Assembly (NCBI GenBank): GCA_021797365.1
Contig: JAJZZU010000040.1
Location: forward strand, 1 to 12,871
Direction: 5' to 3'
DNA from: Pseudomonadota bacterium
GTDB taxonomy: Bacteria; Pseudomonadota; Gammaproteobacteria; Acidiferrobacterales; Acidiferrobacteraceae
DNA: 12,871 bases
Shown here: positions 1 to 6,395 of the stretch, piece after piece
Position numbering within the stretch: the first letter of the stretch is position 1
How the letters are laid out: each line of letters begins with the position of its first letter
Position numbers and translations under genes: made by a program
Notes under the pieces: model-generated
Database searches by the model: none
The model's input: the letters and a program-made list of their open reading frames with translations, nothing else
Told to the model about the DNA's origin: nothing

Positions 1-182
1 TCATTGCTCTCTATGGAGCCCCGGCCGGACCCCGGGTGAGCAATCCGGTCCTCAGTGGCGGCACCCGCGGGCCCGTCATCGCCGTGTGGTCGCAGGGCAA
101 CAGTCAATATACTGCCATCTATGCGAGCCGTTACCCGACGCCCATGGCGATCCCCCGCCGAACGCCATCCGCGGCGCGCTGA
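1..182 (+). CDS. C-terminal fragment of a probable repeat-containing secreted/surface protein (partial, 5' end outside window)
   Basis: The reading frame beginning at base 3 is open from the window edge to a TGA at 180-182 (59 codons) and its third positions are mostly G or C, as in the neighbouring genes. The peptide contains VIAVWSQGNSQYTAIYASRYP. The pattern 'AVW-Q-x(n)-IYA-RY' resembles a beta-propeller-like repeat that I recall from large bacterial surface or exported proteins, so this would be the last repeat plus a short Arg/Pro-rich tail. No start codon is visible because the gene enters from upstream. Two other + frames are also open here and are less convincing: one ends near 220, the other spans 55-321. 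The assignment rests on one motif and is tentative. Confidence 0.35.
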   Translation, partial: IALYGAPAGPRVSNPVLSGGTRGPVIAVWSQGNSQYTAIYASRYPTPMAIPRRTPSAAR

Positions 183-282
183 AATCCTCGCAGACGGCGG
201 CGAAGAGGGCGCGCCTTGTCCGTTGATAACGTGGGCAAGCGCGTCTTTACGCGGGCTCATGCGTGCGTATATGATGGCTCAT

Positions 283-317
283 AAAAAAACCCCGGGCACA
301 AGGGAGAGGGCCCGGGG
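283..317 (-). terminator. Rho-independent terminator of polA
   Basis: Read on the minus strand, a perfect 8-bp stem CCCCGGGC/GCCCGGGG (317-310 with 297-290) encloses a 12-nt loop and is followed at once by seven T residues (289-283). This is a textbook intrinsic terminator for leftward transcription. It lies about 107 nt beyond the polA stop. There is no T-tract on the + side, so it should act in one direction only. Confidence 0.85.
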
Positions 318-400
318 ATAAACGAGACCCTGGGCCTAGCGGCCCAGGTTACCCGCTCAGGGAGGAGAAGCGGATAAAGGACATATCGTCCTGTATACAT
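283..400 (-). ncRNA. Candidate structured small RNA or processed 3' UTR downstream of polA
   Basis: Three hairpins in series (392-378, 348-329, 317-290) end in a T7 tract on the minus strand, between the polA stop and the next gene. In enterobacteria the Spot 42 RNA gene (spf) lies directly downstream of polA, and in Pseudomonas the sRNA ErsA occupies the equivalent place. The position and the terminator ending fit that arrangement. I could not find a convincing separate promoter: the AT-rich TATGTATACA stretch near 402-393 has no good -35 partner. It may therefore only be the polA mRNA tail. No sequence similarity to Spot 42 was recognised. Confidence 0.25.
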
Positions 401-423
401 AGACCGTGGGCCCCGCGAGAAGT

Positions 424-3084
424 TCAGTGGGCCTCGTCCCAGTTTTTCCCCACGCCGCATTCGGCGATGAGCGGCACCGAAAGGGCCGCGACCTGCTCCA
501 TACGCGCCACGACCGCCTCCTTCAGGGCCGGGACCTCCCCTTCCGGGACCTCGAACACGAGCTCGTCATGGACCTGCATGATCATGCGTGCGCCAAGGCC
601 GGTGTCGGCGAGATAGGCGTCCACCGCCAGCATCGCCATCTTGATGAGATCGGCAGCCGTGCCTTGCAGGGGGGCATTGATGGCGGTGCGCTCGGCGTAT
701 TGCCGCCGTCCGGCGTGGCTTGCCTTGATATCCGGGATATAGAGCCGGCGGCCGAACAGGGTCTCCACATAACCTTGGCGACGGGCCGTGGCGCGCATGT
801 CTTCCATATAGCGATGGACCCCCGGATACCGGCGGAAGTAGAGATCGCAATACGCCTGGGCGCGCGTCTGATCGATGCGCAGTTGGCGAGCGAGCCCGAA
901 CGCCGACATTCCATACATAAGCCCGAAATTGATCGCCTTGGCCGCCCGGCGCTGGTCATCTGTGACCGTGTCCGGCGTCATGCCAAAGACCTCGGCGGCG
1001 GTCGCGCGATGCACGTCCCGCCCCTCCTGAAAGGCGCGCACCAGGCCCGGGTCCTGAGACAGGTGGGCCATGAGGCGCAACTCGATCTGGGAATAATCGG
1101 CCGACAGGATGCGTTGACCGGGGCCGGCCACGAAGGCCTGACGGATGCGCCGGCCCTCCTCGGTACGCACCGGGATGTTCTGGAGATTCGGGTCGCTCGA
1201 GGATAGGCGACCGGTGGCGGCCACAGCCTGATGGTAGGTGGTATGGATGCGGCCGGTGCGCGGATCCACCATCGACGGGAGCTTGTCGGTGTAGGTGCTC
1301 TTCAGTTTGCCGACCGCGCGATAATCCAGAATGAGCTGCGGCAGAGGGTAGTCAAGGGCGAGCTCGGCGAGCACCTCCTCGGCCGTCGACGGCTGCCCCT
1401 TGGGCGTGCGTTTTTTGACCGGAAGCTTCAGTTCCGTAAAGAGAATATCCTGGATCTGGGAGGGGGAATTGAGGTTGAAGGCGCGCCCCGCGAGACCATG
1501 CGCCTGGTTCTCGAGGGTGGCGAGCTTGATGCCGAGCTCGGCGCTTTGCTTTTTCAACATGGCGGTGTCGACGGGGACGCCGGCGGCCTCGATGCGCGCC
1601 AGCACCGGACTCAACGGGCGCTCAATCGTTTCATAGACACGCGCCAGGGCAGGCTCCGCGGCGAGCCGCCCGAGTAGCTCTTCATGCAGGGCCAGCAGCG
1701 CGGAGACGGTGTCACCTGCGGCCGCCGCGCGCTCATCGGGCGGGACCGCCGAGAGCCCCCGGCGCCCCCGACCTTCGCCGAGCAAGGTCGCCCGGGTCGC
1801 GACCGGACGGCCCAGATACTTCAGGGCCAAGGTGGCGAGCTCGTGACTTACGGCCCCGCTATCCAGGACATAAGAGACCAGCATGACATCGTCCCAGGGT
1901 CCGGCAAAGTCGAGGTTTTCTAGCATCAGGAACCGCAGTATGCGCTTACTGTCGTGGACCACGAGCGGCGGCGCGCCGCTCTCGAAGAGCGGGCGCACGG
2001 CGGCGAGCAAGGCCTCGAGTGCGGGGCCGTTCAGGAGGTCATCCGCCGCCGGGATCATCCACGCGCCCTCGGCCGTTCCCACCACCATCGCCACGACCCT
2101 TCCGTCCTCATCCCACAGATCGAGGGCCACGAGCGGGGCCGCGCGCCAGACCTTGGCCTGGGCGCGGATGAGCTCGGGGTCGGTCACGGTCAGCGCGGCG
2201 CTTACGGCACCCCGTGCCTCATGGCCGAGCTCGGAAAGCCAGCTCTTGAACTCCAGTTCACCATATAACTGGCGGAGCGCATCCTGGTCCGGGGGTTGCG
2301 GCGCGAGATCGGCCAGCGTAAGCGGCAAGGGTACGTCACAGCGGATGGTGACGAGCTCGCGGGCCAACCGCAACTGTGGCTGACCCGCGCGCAAGGCCTC
2401 GCCCAATCGCCCGGGGATATCCTGCGCATGCGCCATGAGTGCGTCGAGCGAGCCATAGGTCTCGAGCCAGCGCACCGCGGTCTTCGGGCCGGCGCCGGCC
2501 ACGCCCGGGACGTTGTCGACCTTATCGCCGACGATGGCAAGGTAGTCGACGATGCGCTCGGGCGGCACGCCGAAGCGGGCGATCACACCCTCGCGGTCGA
2601 GGGCCTGATCGGTCATGGTGTTGATCAGGGTCACGTCCGCGGTCACGAGCTGCGCCATGTCCTTGTCGCCCGTGGAGATCACGACCTTCAGGCCCTCTCC
2701 GCGGCCGAGCGCGGCGAGCGTGCCTATCACGTCGTCGGCCTCGACCTCCGGCACCGCCAGCAGCGGGATGCCCAAGGCCCGGATCAAGGCGTGCAGCCGC
2801 GGGATCTGGACTACGAGGTCATCAGGCATGCGCGTGCGGGTCGCCTTGTAATCGGCATAGAGGGCGTCGCGGAAGGTGCCGCCGGGGGCATCGAAGATCA
2901 TGGCGACGAGCTGTGGCTTGTAATCCGCGCACAACTTGCGCAGCATGTTGGCTACGCCGTAGATTGCGCCCGTCGGCTCACCGCGCGTATTGCGCAAATC
3001 GGGCATGGCGTGAAACGCCCGGTACAGATAGGATGAGCCGTCCACCAACAGCAAGAGTTGTCCAGGATTCCCGCTCGGTATCAT
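424..3084 (-). CDS. polA: DNA polymerase I, proofreading site apparently inactive
   Basis: An 886-aa protein (E. coli Pol I is 928) that fills gaps and removes RNA primers in replication and excision repair. The start at 3084 gives an N-terminus of E. coli-like length before LLLVDGSSYLYRAFHA; the frame stays open to 3201 but that extension is not Pol I-like. Residues 1-290 form the 5'-nuclease, with the acidic motifs FDAPGGTFR, EVEADDVIG, STGDKD and GDKVDNVPG present. Residues 300-475 match the 3'-5' exonuclease domain, but its signature is lost: E. coli D355-x-E357 reads D322-L-W324, the D424 position is Ile382, and the Y497/D501 motif reads AAAAGD. The polymerase domain is intact: motif A ADYSQIELR (D663), motif B RRAAKAINFGLMYG (712-725) and motif C QVHDE (837-841). 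It ends in NWDEAH as E. coli ends in NWDQAH. It diverges from the LOG gene with overlapping start codons. Confidence 0.97.
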   Translation of the reverse strand: MIPSGNPGQLLLLVDGSSYLYRAFHAMPDLRNTRGEPTGAIYGVANMLRKLCADYKPQLVAMIFDAPGGTFRDALYADYKATRTRMPDDLVVQIPRLHALIRALGIPLLAVPEVEADDVIGTLAALGRGEGLKVVISTGDKDMAQLVTADVTLINTMTDQALDREGVIARFGVPPERIVDYLAIVGDKVDNVPGVAGAGPKTAVRWLETYGSLDALMAHAQDIPGRLGEALRAGQPQLRLARELVTIRCDVPLPLTLADLAPQPPDQDALRQLYGELEFKSWLSELGHEARGAVSAALTVTDPELIRAQAKVWRAAPLVALDLWDEDGRVVAMVVGTAEGAWMIPAADDLLNGPALEALLAAVRPLFESGAPPLVVHDSKRILRFLMLENLDFAGPWDDVMLVSYVLDSGAVSHELATLALKYLGRPVATRATLLGEGRGRRGLSAVPPDERAAAAGDTVSALLALHEELLGRLAAEPALARVYETIERPLSPVLARIEAAGVPVDTAMLKKQSAELGIKLATLENQAHGLAGRAFNLNSPSQIQDILFTELKLPVKKRTPKGQPSTAEEVLAELALDYPLPQLILDYRAVGKLKSTYTDKLPSMVDPRTGRIHTTYHQAVAATGRLSSSDPNLQNIPVRTEEGRRIRQAFVAGPGQRILSADYSQIELRLMAHLSQDPGLVRAFQEGRDVHRATAAEVFGMTPDTVTDDQRRAAKAINFGLMYGMSAFGLARQLRIDQTRAQAYCDLYFRRYPGVHRYMEDMRATARRQGYVETLFGRRLYIPDIKASHAGRRQYAERTAINAPLQGTAADLIKMAMLAVDAYLADTGLGARMIMQVHDELVFEVPEGEVPALKEAVVARMEQVAALSVPLIAECGVGKNWDEAH

Positions 3085-3835
3085 GACTGCCCCAAAAGCA
3101 CAAAAACCCCTGATCAAAAGAAAACCCGCGGCCGCACACGCCGGCGGACCTGCCACCGACGGCGCCCTATCGCGGGAGGCCTGGAAGATCTTCCAGATCA
3201 TGGCGGAGTTCGTCGAGGGTTACGAGGCCTTGGCGCAGATCCGCCCATCGGTGAGCATCTTCGGTTCGGCCCGCATCGCCCGCGACCACCCCTACTTCGC
3301 GCTCGCCGAGGACATCGCCCGCCAGTTATCGGATGCGGGCTTTAGCGTCGTGAGCGGTGGCGGCCCCGGCATCATGGAGGCCGCCAACAAGGGCGCCTAT
3401 GCCGGCCCCTCGCCCAGTGTCGGCCTGAACATCCGCCTGCCTCACGAACAGGCCGGCAATGCCTACCAGGACATCCGCCTGACCTTCCAGCACTTCTTCG
3501 CGCGCAAGGTCATGTTCGTGAAGTATGCCACAGCCTATGTGGTCATGCCCGGCGGCTTCGGCACCCTGGATGAGATGATGGAGATCCTGACGCTCATCCA
3601 GACCGGCAAGAGCCGGCGTATCCCCATCATCCTCGTCCACACCCCATTCTGGACGGGCCTCGTGGAGTGGTTCCGCACGGCCTTGCTGCGCGACGGCGTG
3701 ATCAGCGACACCGATCTGGACCTGTTCGTCATGCTCGACCGGCCGGAAGACGTCATCGATACGATATTCCGTTATTACGAATTAAGCGGCTTCGAGCCCT
3801 CCGAAGAGGAAAAGGAGATCCAGCTCAACCTCTGA
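3083..3835 (+). CDS. LOG-family (TIGR00730-type) Rossmann-fold protein, probable nucleotide 5'-monophosphate nucleosidase
   Basis: A 250-aa cytosolic protein. The family signatures are clear: GGGPGIMEAANKGA at residues 92-105 and PGGFGTLDE at 156-164, the paired motifs that bind the nucleotide monophosphate and supply the catalytic Arg/Glu region in LOG and PpnN-like enzymes. Known members cleave the N-glycosidic bond of AMP, GMP or cytokinin monophosphates; the substrate here cannot be read from sequence. The ATG at 3083 is the only usual start codon that keeps the N-terminal block SREAWKIFQIMAEFVEGYE, which matches homologues I recall; the next ATG (3200) would cut through it. No good Shine-Dalgarno is seen, only AGGA about 15 nt upstream. 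It is first in an operon with thrB, whose ATG lies 18 bp after the LOG stop. Confidence 0.9.
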   Translation: MTAPKAQKPLIKRKPAAAHAGGPATDGALSREAWKIFQIMAEFVEGYEALAQIRPSVSIFGSARIARDHPYFALAEDIARQLSDAGFSVVSGGGPGIMEAANKGAYAGPSPSVGLNIRLPHEQAGNAYQDIRLTFQHFFARKVMFVKYATAYVVMPGGFGTLDEMMEILTLIQTGKSRRIPIILVHTPFWTGLVEWFRTALLRDGVISDTDLDLFVMLDRPEDVIDTIFRYYELSGFEPSEEEKEIQLNL

Positions 3836-3853
3836 CGAGGGATCTGGTTTCGT

Positions 3854-4819
3854 ATGTCGGTCTTCACACGCATAGAAGAAGCGGAGCTCGCGGCCTTTCT
3901 GACGGGCTATCCGGTAGGCACCCTCCGATCCTTTGCCGGGATCGAAAGCGGCATCGAGAACACTAATTATTTCGTGTCGACGACGGAGGGTGAGTATGTA
4001 CTCACGCTATTTGAGCGGGTGGACCCCGCCGACCTTCCGTTCTTCCTGAACCTGACGGCGTTTCTGGCCGAACACGCGATCCCCTGCGCCCATCCGGTGC
4101 GCGGCGCGGATGGCGCGTATGTGGGCACACTCCACGGCAAGCAGGCAGCACTCGTCATGCGCCTCTACGGGCGATCGGTCATGACCCCCTCGATGGCGCA
4201 GTGTTCGGCCATAGGCGAGGCCCTGGCGCGGCTGCACACGGCGGGCGCGGCGTTTACCTTCGGGGGGGAACGTCCCAATCCGCGAGGCCCCCGCTGGTGG
4301 CGGGCAGCAGCCGAGCGGCTGGCGGGCCATCTGGACGGGGAAGACGCCGATATTCTCGCCGAGGAACTCCGTTTCCAGGCCCTCTACCGCTTCGCGGATC
4401 TGCCGCGCGGCGTCATCCATGCCGACCTCTTTCGGGACAACGCGCTGTTCGATGACGACCGCCTGACCGGCGTCATCGATTTTTACTACGCGTGCACCGA
4501 TACCTGGCTTTATGACCTGGCCATCACCGTGAACGACTGGGCGAGCGAGGACGATGGGCAGCTCGACTTTCAGCGGGCCGGGGCGCTGGTCGCCGCCTAC
4601 CAGGGGGTTCGTCCACTGACCAGCATCGAGCGCGGCGCGTGGCCGGTGCTGCTGCGGGCCGCGGCCCTGCGCTTTTGGCTCTCGCGTCTGACCGATCTCC
4701 ACTTCCCAAGGGCCGGCGAGCTGACGCACACTAAGGACCCGCTCGTCTTTCGGCGGATACTGACGGCGCGCCGGCGAGAGACGCCGCGCCTGCGCGGCCT
4801 CTGGCGCGGGGCGGGTTAG
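3854..4819 (+). CDS. thrB: Homoserine kinase (ThrB, APH-fold type)
   Basis: A 321-aa kinase that phosphorylates homoserine to O-phosphohomoserine in threonine synthesis. It belongs to the aminoglycoside-phosphotransferase-like group (TIGR00938 type found in Pseudomonas and relatives), not the GHMP-fold ThrB of E. coli. Diagnostic features are the N-terminus MSVFT, the lid region GIESGIENTNYFV (29-41), YVLTLFE (48-54), NPRGPRWW (142-149), the catalytic loop HADLFRDNALF (189-199, Asp191 and Asn196) and the metal-binding IDFYYAC (208-214), followed by WLYDLAITVNDWASED. All catalytic residues are present. A GAGG lies 13 nt upstream of the ATG. A thrB close to polA is also the arrangement in Pseudomonas. 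No other threonine genes are in the window. Confidence 0.95.
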   Translation: MSVFTRIEEAELAAFLTGYPVGTLRSFAGIESGIENTNYFVSTTEGEYVLTLFERVDPADLPFFLNLTAFLAEHAIPCAHPVRGADGAYVGTLHGKQAALVMRLYGRSVMTPSMAQCSAIGEALARLHTAGAAFTFGGERPNPRGPRWWRAAAERLAGHLDGEDADILAEELRFQALYRFADLPRGVIHADLFRDNALFDDDRLTGVIDFYYACTDTWLYDLAITVNDWASEDDGQLDFQRAGALVAAYQGVRPLTSIERGAWPVLLRAAALRFWLSRLTDLHFPRAGELTHTKDPLVFRRILTARRRETPRLRGLWRGAG

Positions 4820-4851
4820 CGGCGCGCGATATTCTCGGGAAGGGGTGTGCC

Positions 4852-5574
4852 ATGGACAAGGATCTGTCGCAGGCGGGGCCGTGGATCACGGGCGCCTATG
4901 CCCTCACGACCGCCGATCTCCTGTTATGGGCGGGCACGACCGCGGCCTACCTCGCGGTCGCCGCGCTCGTCTCGGACCTGCCGCTCGCGGGCGAGGTGCT
5001 GGTGGTGCTGTTCACCCCGGTGATCGCAGCCGGGGTCCTGCGCGAGGCCGCGCGCCCGGACGCAACCGGCGACTACGCACGCCGCGCGCGCGATATCTTC
5101 GTGGGGATCCTGCGCGATCCCGCGCTTGCGTTACCAGTCATGAGCGTCGCCACGATCCTGTTGGGGGCCTGGGTCTTCTTGACGGTATTGGCGATGATCC
5201 TCGGCGTGGACGGGGCCTCTCTCGGGGCCATGTTCGCGCATCGCGACCTGCTCGCCCGCGTTTTCACCGGGGTCCTGCTTACCATCTTCTGGGGTCTGCG
5301 GGTGGCGCTGATCATGACCGCGCTCTATGTGCTCGCGGCCACCGTGCTTGGCGCCGCGCGCCCCCTGGAGGCCCTCGAGCAGACGCTGGCGCTGTGGCGC
5401 AAGCAACCGCTCACCATCGCGAGCCTTGGGATCACGTTCGTGGCGCCGCTTATCCTTGCCGCCTATCTCGGGCCCTGGATCCGCACCCTCGTGGCGCTCG
5501 TCACCGTCATACCGCTCACGCTCGCGGTCTATCTGAGCTACGAGTCGCTGCGCGCCCAGGGTTCCGGCTCATAA
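4852..5574 (+). CDS. Multi-pass inner-membrane protein, BPSS1780-like
   Basis: A 240-aa, strongly hydrophobic protein with about six predicted membrane segments near residues 22-42, 45-65, 95-118, 138-168, 186-207 and 210-230. A polar stretch rich in Arg and Asp (64-90) separates the second and third segments. The layout, with a PVIAAGVLREAAR segment and then FVGILRDPALALP, resembles the uncharacterised BPSS1780 family of proteobacterial membrane proteins; no function is known and no catalytic motif is visible. A strong ribosome site, GGGAAGGGG at 4837-4845, sits 6 nt before the ATG. It is the third gene of the LOG-thrB operon, 32 bp after thrB. Its TAA overlaps the stop of the convergent GGDEF gene. 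The CDS is firm; the family name is less so. Confidence 0.8.
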   Translation: MDKDLSQAGPWITGAYALTTADLLLWAGTTAAYLAVAALVSDLPLAGEVLVVLFTPVIAAGVLREAARPDATGDYARRARDIFVGILRDPALALPVMSVATILLGAWVFLTVLAMILGVDGASLGAMFAHRDLLARVFTGVLLTIFWGLRVALIMTALYVLAATVLGAARPLEALEQTLALWRKQPLTIASLGITFVAPLILAAYLGPWIRTLVALVTVIPLTLAVYLSYESLRAQGSGS

Positions 5575-6327
5575 GGCACCCTTCGCCCGTGGCGGCGATG
5601 CAAACGCGTGCGCCTGGTTACCGCCGGCCCTTTGCGCCTCGTACAAGGCCTCGTGGGCGTTCGCCAAAAACCGCTCCAGATCCTGGCCGCGCCCGAACTC
5701 GGCGATGCCGGCGCTCATGGTGACCGCCACCTTCTTGCCCTTGACGGTCAGCGCGATGCCGGCCACGGCCACGCGCAGCCGCTCGGCGACGAGCAGCGCC
5801 TGCGGGGTACGGGTCTGCGGCAAGACCACGAGAAACTCCCAGCCCTGATAACGGCCCAGACGATCGGGCAGCCGCAGGGCCTCGCCCAAGGCGGCCGACA
5901 CCGCCTCGAGTATCAGCGCCTCGGCCTCGGGCCCCAGGTGCTCCATTAGGGTCTGCGCGCCGTCGATGCCGAGACTGATGAGGGACAGGGGCGTACCGTA
6001 ACGCTGGGACTGGGCCATGGCCTCGATAAGGCTCGAGACGATGCCCCGCCGGTTCAGGGTGCGCGTGAGATCGTCGACCAGGCCGGTCGGGGCCCCCAGC
6101 GGGTCGGCGGCCGGGCGCTTGACGTTCATGATGCGCGACGCGAGCGCATAGACAGCGACCGCAAGCCCCACGGCCTGCAGTAGGGCAAACACCGGCCACC
6201 ATATGGGCCAAACGAGACTCAGGGCGATGGCGACGACGCCCGTCACCAGGGCCAGTGCGCCGGTGACGACCGCGAACGGCTTGCGTCGCAGCCCGCCTTG
6301 CTTGGTCAGGAAAAAAAACGGGTTCAC
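5569..6327 (-). CDS. Membrane-anchored GGDEF-domain protein with degenerate active site
   Basis: About 252 aa from a GTG at 6327, which has GGGATGG a few bases upstream; an in-frame GTG at 6435 would add 36 residues and overlap the end of uvrD, and I prefer the shorter form. Two membrane helices (about residues 17-40 and 43-65) precede a cytoplasmic GGDEF domain (about 84-245). The fold landmarks are present: DDLTRTLNRRG, ISLGID, MSAGIAEFG, and ANAHEALYEAQRAGGNQ, equivalent to the usual D-ALY-AK--GRN. The signature itself reads QGWEF (161-165) instead of GG[D/E]EF, so the first Gly and the catalytic acidic residue are replaced, and the usual FK-xN-D residues are missing. It is unlikely to make cyclic di-GMP and more likely senses or binds a partner. 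It lies directly downstream of uvrD. Confidence 0.85.
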   Translation of the reverse strand: MNPFFFLTKQGGLRRKPFAVVTGALALVTGVVAIALSLVWPIWWPVFALLQAVGLAVAVYALASRIMNVKRPAADPLGAPTGLVDDLTRTLNRRGIVSSLIEAMAQSQRYGTPLSLISLGIDGAQTLMEHLGPEAEALILEAVSAALGEALRLPDRLGRYQGWEFLVVLPQTRTPQALLVAERLRVAVAGIALTVKGKKVAVTMSAGIAEFGRGQDLERFLANAHEALYEAQRAGGNQAHAFASPPRAKGAL

Positions 6328-6395
6328 GATCCATCCCGAGATCGAGGGTATGCAAAGAACTATAGGCGTCCGCGGGACCGCTTTCCAATCCGCCC

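Larger units (their letters stand above)
183..423. other. Intergenic region downstream of polA with three hairpins
   Basis: This non-coding stretch lies between the partial rightward frame and the end of leftward polA. It holds three perfect-stem hairpins: 378-392 (AGGAC/GTCCT, 5-nt loop), 329-348 (CCTGGGCC/GGCCCAGG, loop TAGC) and 290-317 (the terminator, listed separately). A small CGCGT/ACGCG stem also sits at 240-253. No convincing gene was seen. The spacing and order of the hairpins resemble a structured 3' UTR or a small RNA read leftward. Confidence 0.5.

Noticed and set aside
55..321. Small + frame running into the polA terminator
   Set aside because: It has no recognisable sequence, reads through the terminator hairpin, and conflicts with the better frame ending at 182.
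406..1206. Long + strand open frame opposite polA, with a second at 2296-3036
   Set aside because: Both are antisense to confirmed polA coding sequence and their peptides look like reverse-frame translations rich in Arg, Gly and His.
3085..3201. Upstream extension of polA to a start at 3201
   Set aside because: The added 39 residues do not resemble the Pol I N-terminus and would overlap the LOG coding region by about 120 bp; the ATG at 3084 fits the family length.
4845..5723. A 292-codon + frame overlapping the membrane protein gene
   Set aside because: The peptide is Arg/Gly-rich without structure, while the 4852-5574 frame gives a coherent six-helix membrane protein with a strong ribosome site.
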